A DNA stretch of 64,000 nucleotides from Eleginops maclovinus (taxonomy: Eukaryota > Chordata > Actinopteri > Perciformes > Eleginopidae). A program made the position numbers and the translations under genes. Below the pieces are notes generated by a model, which saw only the letters and a program-made list of their open reading frames with translations, was not told the origin of the DNA and ran no database searches. The stretch lies in NCBI RefSeq assembly GCF_036324505.1, contig NC_086367.1:23541078-23605077 (forward strand), in the 5' to 3' direction. Positions 61,286 to 64,000 of the stretch are shown in pieces (the first letter of the stretch is position 1; each line of letters starts with the position of its first letter).

Positions 61286-61741
61286 CTGACTGGCTGCACA
61301 GAAATACACACCGCTGTCCTCTAATGAGAGATCAGAAACACTGAGGCGGGACTGTGCACGGCCATCTCCATCAAAGCTGATTTTCCCTTTCACGTCCTCC
61401 TCTGGAGTTGAGTAGATCGTGTTCAGATATCCCAGAAACCTCATATTCTGATGTTGCTCTTGTCTGTACCAGAGGATGATTTGATAGTTTGGTATGTTGT
61501 GTGAACAGTTGATCTCTCGGTCCACAGACTCTCCAGCTCTCTTCAGGATGAACGGAGGCGTTTGGAGGACGCTGTTGCTGTTAGAGGCAGCTGTGGAGAA
61601 ATAATAGCCATTAAAGATATCAGCCGTTCAGCTTCTTTCTCTTTGTGGAATCTTCTTGTGTTTCTCACCATTATTTCCCGGCAGATGAAGGAATATACAG
61701 ACGATAAATATCACGATAAGGACGTTTAGATTTGACGCCAT
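61286..61741 (-). CDS. trbv: TRBV segment V14
   Basis: Leader exon 61669-61741 (MASNLNVLIVIFIVCIFLHL). V exon 61286-61590 after TCTCCACAG, with NSVLQTPPFILKRAGESVD, EINCSHNIPNY, ILWYRQEQHQ and VYFCAAS. RSS heptamer CACAGTG 61279-61285, 23-bp spacer, nonamer ACAAAAACT 61247-61255. It is intact. Part of its RSS flank recurs at 29.9 kb. Confidence 0.9.
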
Positions 61742-61934
61742 ACTTCTTTGTCAGCTCAGCCCCTGTGGACGAGAGGCATCAGTGTGAGAGTCTGATAAAG
61801 AGGGAGGGGCGGGCACAGAGGAGTCCTCAGAGTGTCTGTGGTCCTCCAGCTCCCCCTACAGTCTGAGCTGCAGGATGGAGGTGCACCAGCAGTGGGGTTT
61901 TTGTTCAGCCTCCTCCTGAGTGTGTGTCACTGTG

Positions 61935-62456
61935 TTCACTCACAGCACAGAAGTACAGGCCTTTATCTCCGGGCTGCAGATCCTTCACTGTGAACGTCCC
62001 ACTCTCAGCGTCAGGCTTTGTGGCTGAGAACTTCTCCTTACTGGATTCTCCAAAGTCATGATTCTTGATCCCTGTTGTGGTGTACACGATTAGCTCCATA
62101 GTTTCTCCTGGCAGCTGTCGGTACCAGTACATCTGGTAGTATTGAGCACCCTTTGTGTGTGTGCAGCTCATGGTTGCATTGTCTCCCTGTTTTTCCCACA
62201 GCAGGTCAGTCTGGGTCACATCGCTGCCTTCAGTCAGACCTGTGTGTGTAAAAGTAGGTTAAATAAACACATTGATAAGAAAGATGAGGAAAACACAGTA
62301 AAGTCCTTTAACACACATTTAATCTAGAACATGTTTACTTTATTAAACCAGGCTTGGTCTCCCAGTATATTTCCATATGTCTTGGTAATGTAACTTACTT
62401 GTGGTCCACAGCAGAAACACTAACAGACTGAGGAGCTGTAGTTTGATCCTCCCCAT
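61935..62456 (-). CDS. trbv: TRBV segment V15 (most upstream)
   Basis: Leader exon 62399-62456 (MGRIKLQLLSLLVFLLWTT), donor A|GTAAGT in phase 1. V exon 61935-62239 with DVTQTDLLWEKQGDN, TMSCTHTKG, MYWYRQLPGE, KEKFSATKPDAES and LYFCAVSE. RSS: heptamer CACAGTG 61928-61934, 23-bp spacer and perfect nonamer ACAAAAACC 61896-61904. It is the best RSS among the V segments. Confidence 0.92.
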
Positions 62457-64000
62457 GTTTAGTTATACACTAACTGTCAGCCTCTTAGGGTCACAGAGAT
62501 ATACAGAGCTGCAGGGGGAGGGTCTCTGCGCTGTGTGATGTGGTCTTTGAGCTTCTGTGTGCAGGTCTCCTCTTTAATGGGAGTAACAGTAGAGCTGGAG
62601 GTCCCTCTGCAGTCAGTCATCATCCACTGCAGTCATTGAGACGTACAAAACATGAAGCTTTCTGAACCCCCAACAATAGAAGATGCTTTTCAACATAATG
62701 TTGATGACCTTATTATAAAATAAAGGAATAAAACTGCCATAATATAAGTCCTTATCAACATTGATCAAATATTCATTAATGATTAGAGTAACAACCGTTA
62801 AATACCAGTTTAGTTTCATACATCCACTATGTCATGAACCAAATCCCCACAAAAATAAAGGAAATTGTTCCTTTTACTTCACTTTATACGTCAGTTATTT
62901 GCATTAACACTGTTTTTAATACAGCTTTAACAATTAACTAATCAAAGTTGATCCACAATGTTTGCATTATTAGACTGGGCTTGATGTACCAGTATGTTTT
63001 TGGTAGTTTTAATCTCAATTCTGCTGAACATTTATTAGTTTTTCCAGCTAAAAGACCCCAACCCTCCCCCAAAACACACAGCATCATATCCTCTCCTTCA
63101 GTAGGGGCACTGTTTTCATACAGAGAGTCAGTAGAGTCGACCATACTGAGTTACTGGATGCTGACTACAGCAGCACCACACTCATTAACATGTAGACATA
63201 AATACATTGACTCTGCCCCCCCCCCAGCTGCTGTTGTAAAACACAGATTTTCCTGCTGATGTCTCTGGCTCCTCCTCCTCCTCCTCCTCATCATGTTGGA
63301 TCAGATATTTATTCTCAGCCCGGGGTTGGTTTGCACGTCGTACATGTGTACACAGCTCAGAAATATGTGAGATTTCACAGACCAATAATGGACTGGGAGG
63401 CTGCTGGAAACCTAAAATTCAAGGAAAGGTATTTATAGCGGGCACTGCTGTACTGTTCTGTGTACCTCCGCCCGATAAATCACCCAGAAGAGCCGCTCTG
63501 ACCATTATAACAAAGTTTAACCATCGTCCGTGTCCAAACCTTCCCGTACTTAAAGAGAACAGCCACAAAGATCTCACATCATATACAGTCTGTTTATTTA
63601 CACAACAAGTAATGGACACACAGTAGAGTAGACTTCCTGGAACCTTCTTCAAATCCACCATGAATGATAGTAGATGAGCTATAAAAGAACCCTCTGAATC
63701 TCATCCAGTTGATCCAGATTCCCTTCACTGTACGTCACTTTCCTCTCGTCCGCCTCTCCAGTTTTTTTACATATATAATAACAACACATCGTTTACAAAA
63801 TGCCAAAAAATAAAATACCTTAGAAATATCACACTTTCAGTTCTTAAAACATGAACACACTCATTCTGACGCCGGATATAAGAAAGGTTAAAGGGTCAGT
63901 TCACCCAAATTAAGGAATGGAGTTTGGTTTTTTGAGGGCACTTGATTTTTAGGGAGGTCTTTCCACGTGTAATATTGTTGTCGATAAATCCTGTGTTAGA
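62457..64000. other. Region 5' of V15, no gene recognised
   Basis: No further V exon or RSS is seen. 63.58-63.9 kb is AT-rich with an AATAAA on the minus strand near 63592, and could be the 3' UTR of a minus-strand gene beyond the window. This is only a guess. Confidence 0.35.

Overview
This is vertebrate nuclear DNA, almost certainly from a ray-finned (teleost) fish. It shows introns, microsatellites, L2-type LINE tails, Tc1 and hAT transposons, a tRNA-derived SINE and C2H2 zinc-finger genes with a teleost-style architecture. The central feature is a T-cell receptor beta (TRB) locus on the minus strand. I place it as beta, not alpha/delta, for three reasons. A 12-bp D segment with the canonical beta-D core GGGACAGGGGGC sits between a 12-RSS and a 23-RSS (39189-39200). 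The J segments end in FGxGTxLTVL. The constant domain has the beta-type CVASGFYPDHVSVSW core and the fish beta-type membrane and cytoplasmic tail.

Layout, left to right. 0.1-2.25 kb: a decayed multi-exon minus-strand gene related to hAT-derived ZNF862-like proteins. 2.8-25.5 kb: a tandem array of four units of about 6-7.6 kb. Each unit holds an L2 LINE 3' end and the large exon of a plus-strand C2H2 zinc-finger gene. Most also hold a purine-rich minisatellite, a dead LINE reverse-transcriptase fragment ending in (GAA)n, and the small first exon that splices into the next unit's large exon. 13.65-14.45, 17.7-24.8 and about 26.0-29.6 kb: sequence that looks like unpolished long reads, with stretched homopolymers and scattered deletions. 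Paralogous copies of clean sequence can still be recognised there, including corrupted TRBV segments at 28.4-29.6 kb. 30-33.3 kb: non-coding, with a possible enhancer.

The TRB translocon is read from high to low coordinates. Fifteen V segments lie between 62.5 and 43.5 kb (12 look intact, 3 are broken), followed by one D at 39.2 kb, 14 J segments at 38.8-35.3 kb (12 good, 2 pseudo), and one C gene at 34.7-33.5 kb. Each V has a short leader exon, a small intron, a V exon and a 23-bp-spacer RSS. Each good J has a 12-bp-spacer RSS, so the 12/23 rule requires V-D-J joining through the D.

Between the segments lie a Tc1-like element (41.6-43.2 kb), a deleted Tc1 derivative (40.4 kb), a tRNA-SINE (43.2 kb), a 2.4-kb array of a 32-bp minisatellite (45.6-48.0 kb), an 1178-bp hAT element with a perfect 8-bp target duplication (52.85-54.03 kb), and a 57-bp minisatellite that destroys one V segment (60.0-60.6 kb). 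I found no convincing new type of biological system. The most useful observations concern the structure of this TRB locus, the zinc-finger array and the unreliable sequence patches.
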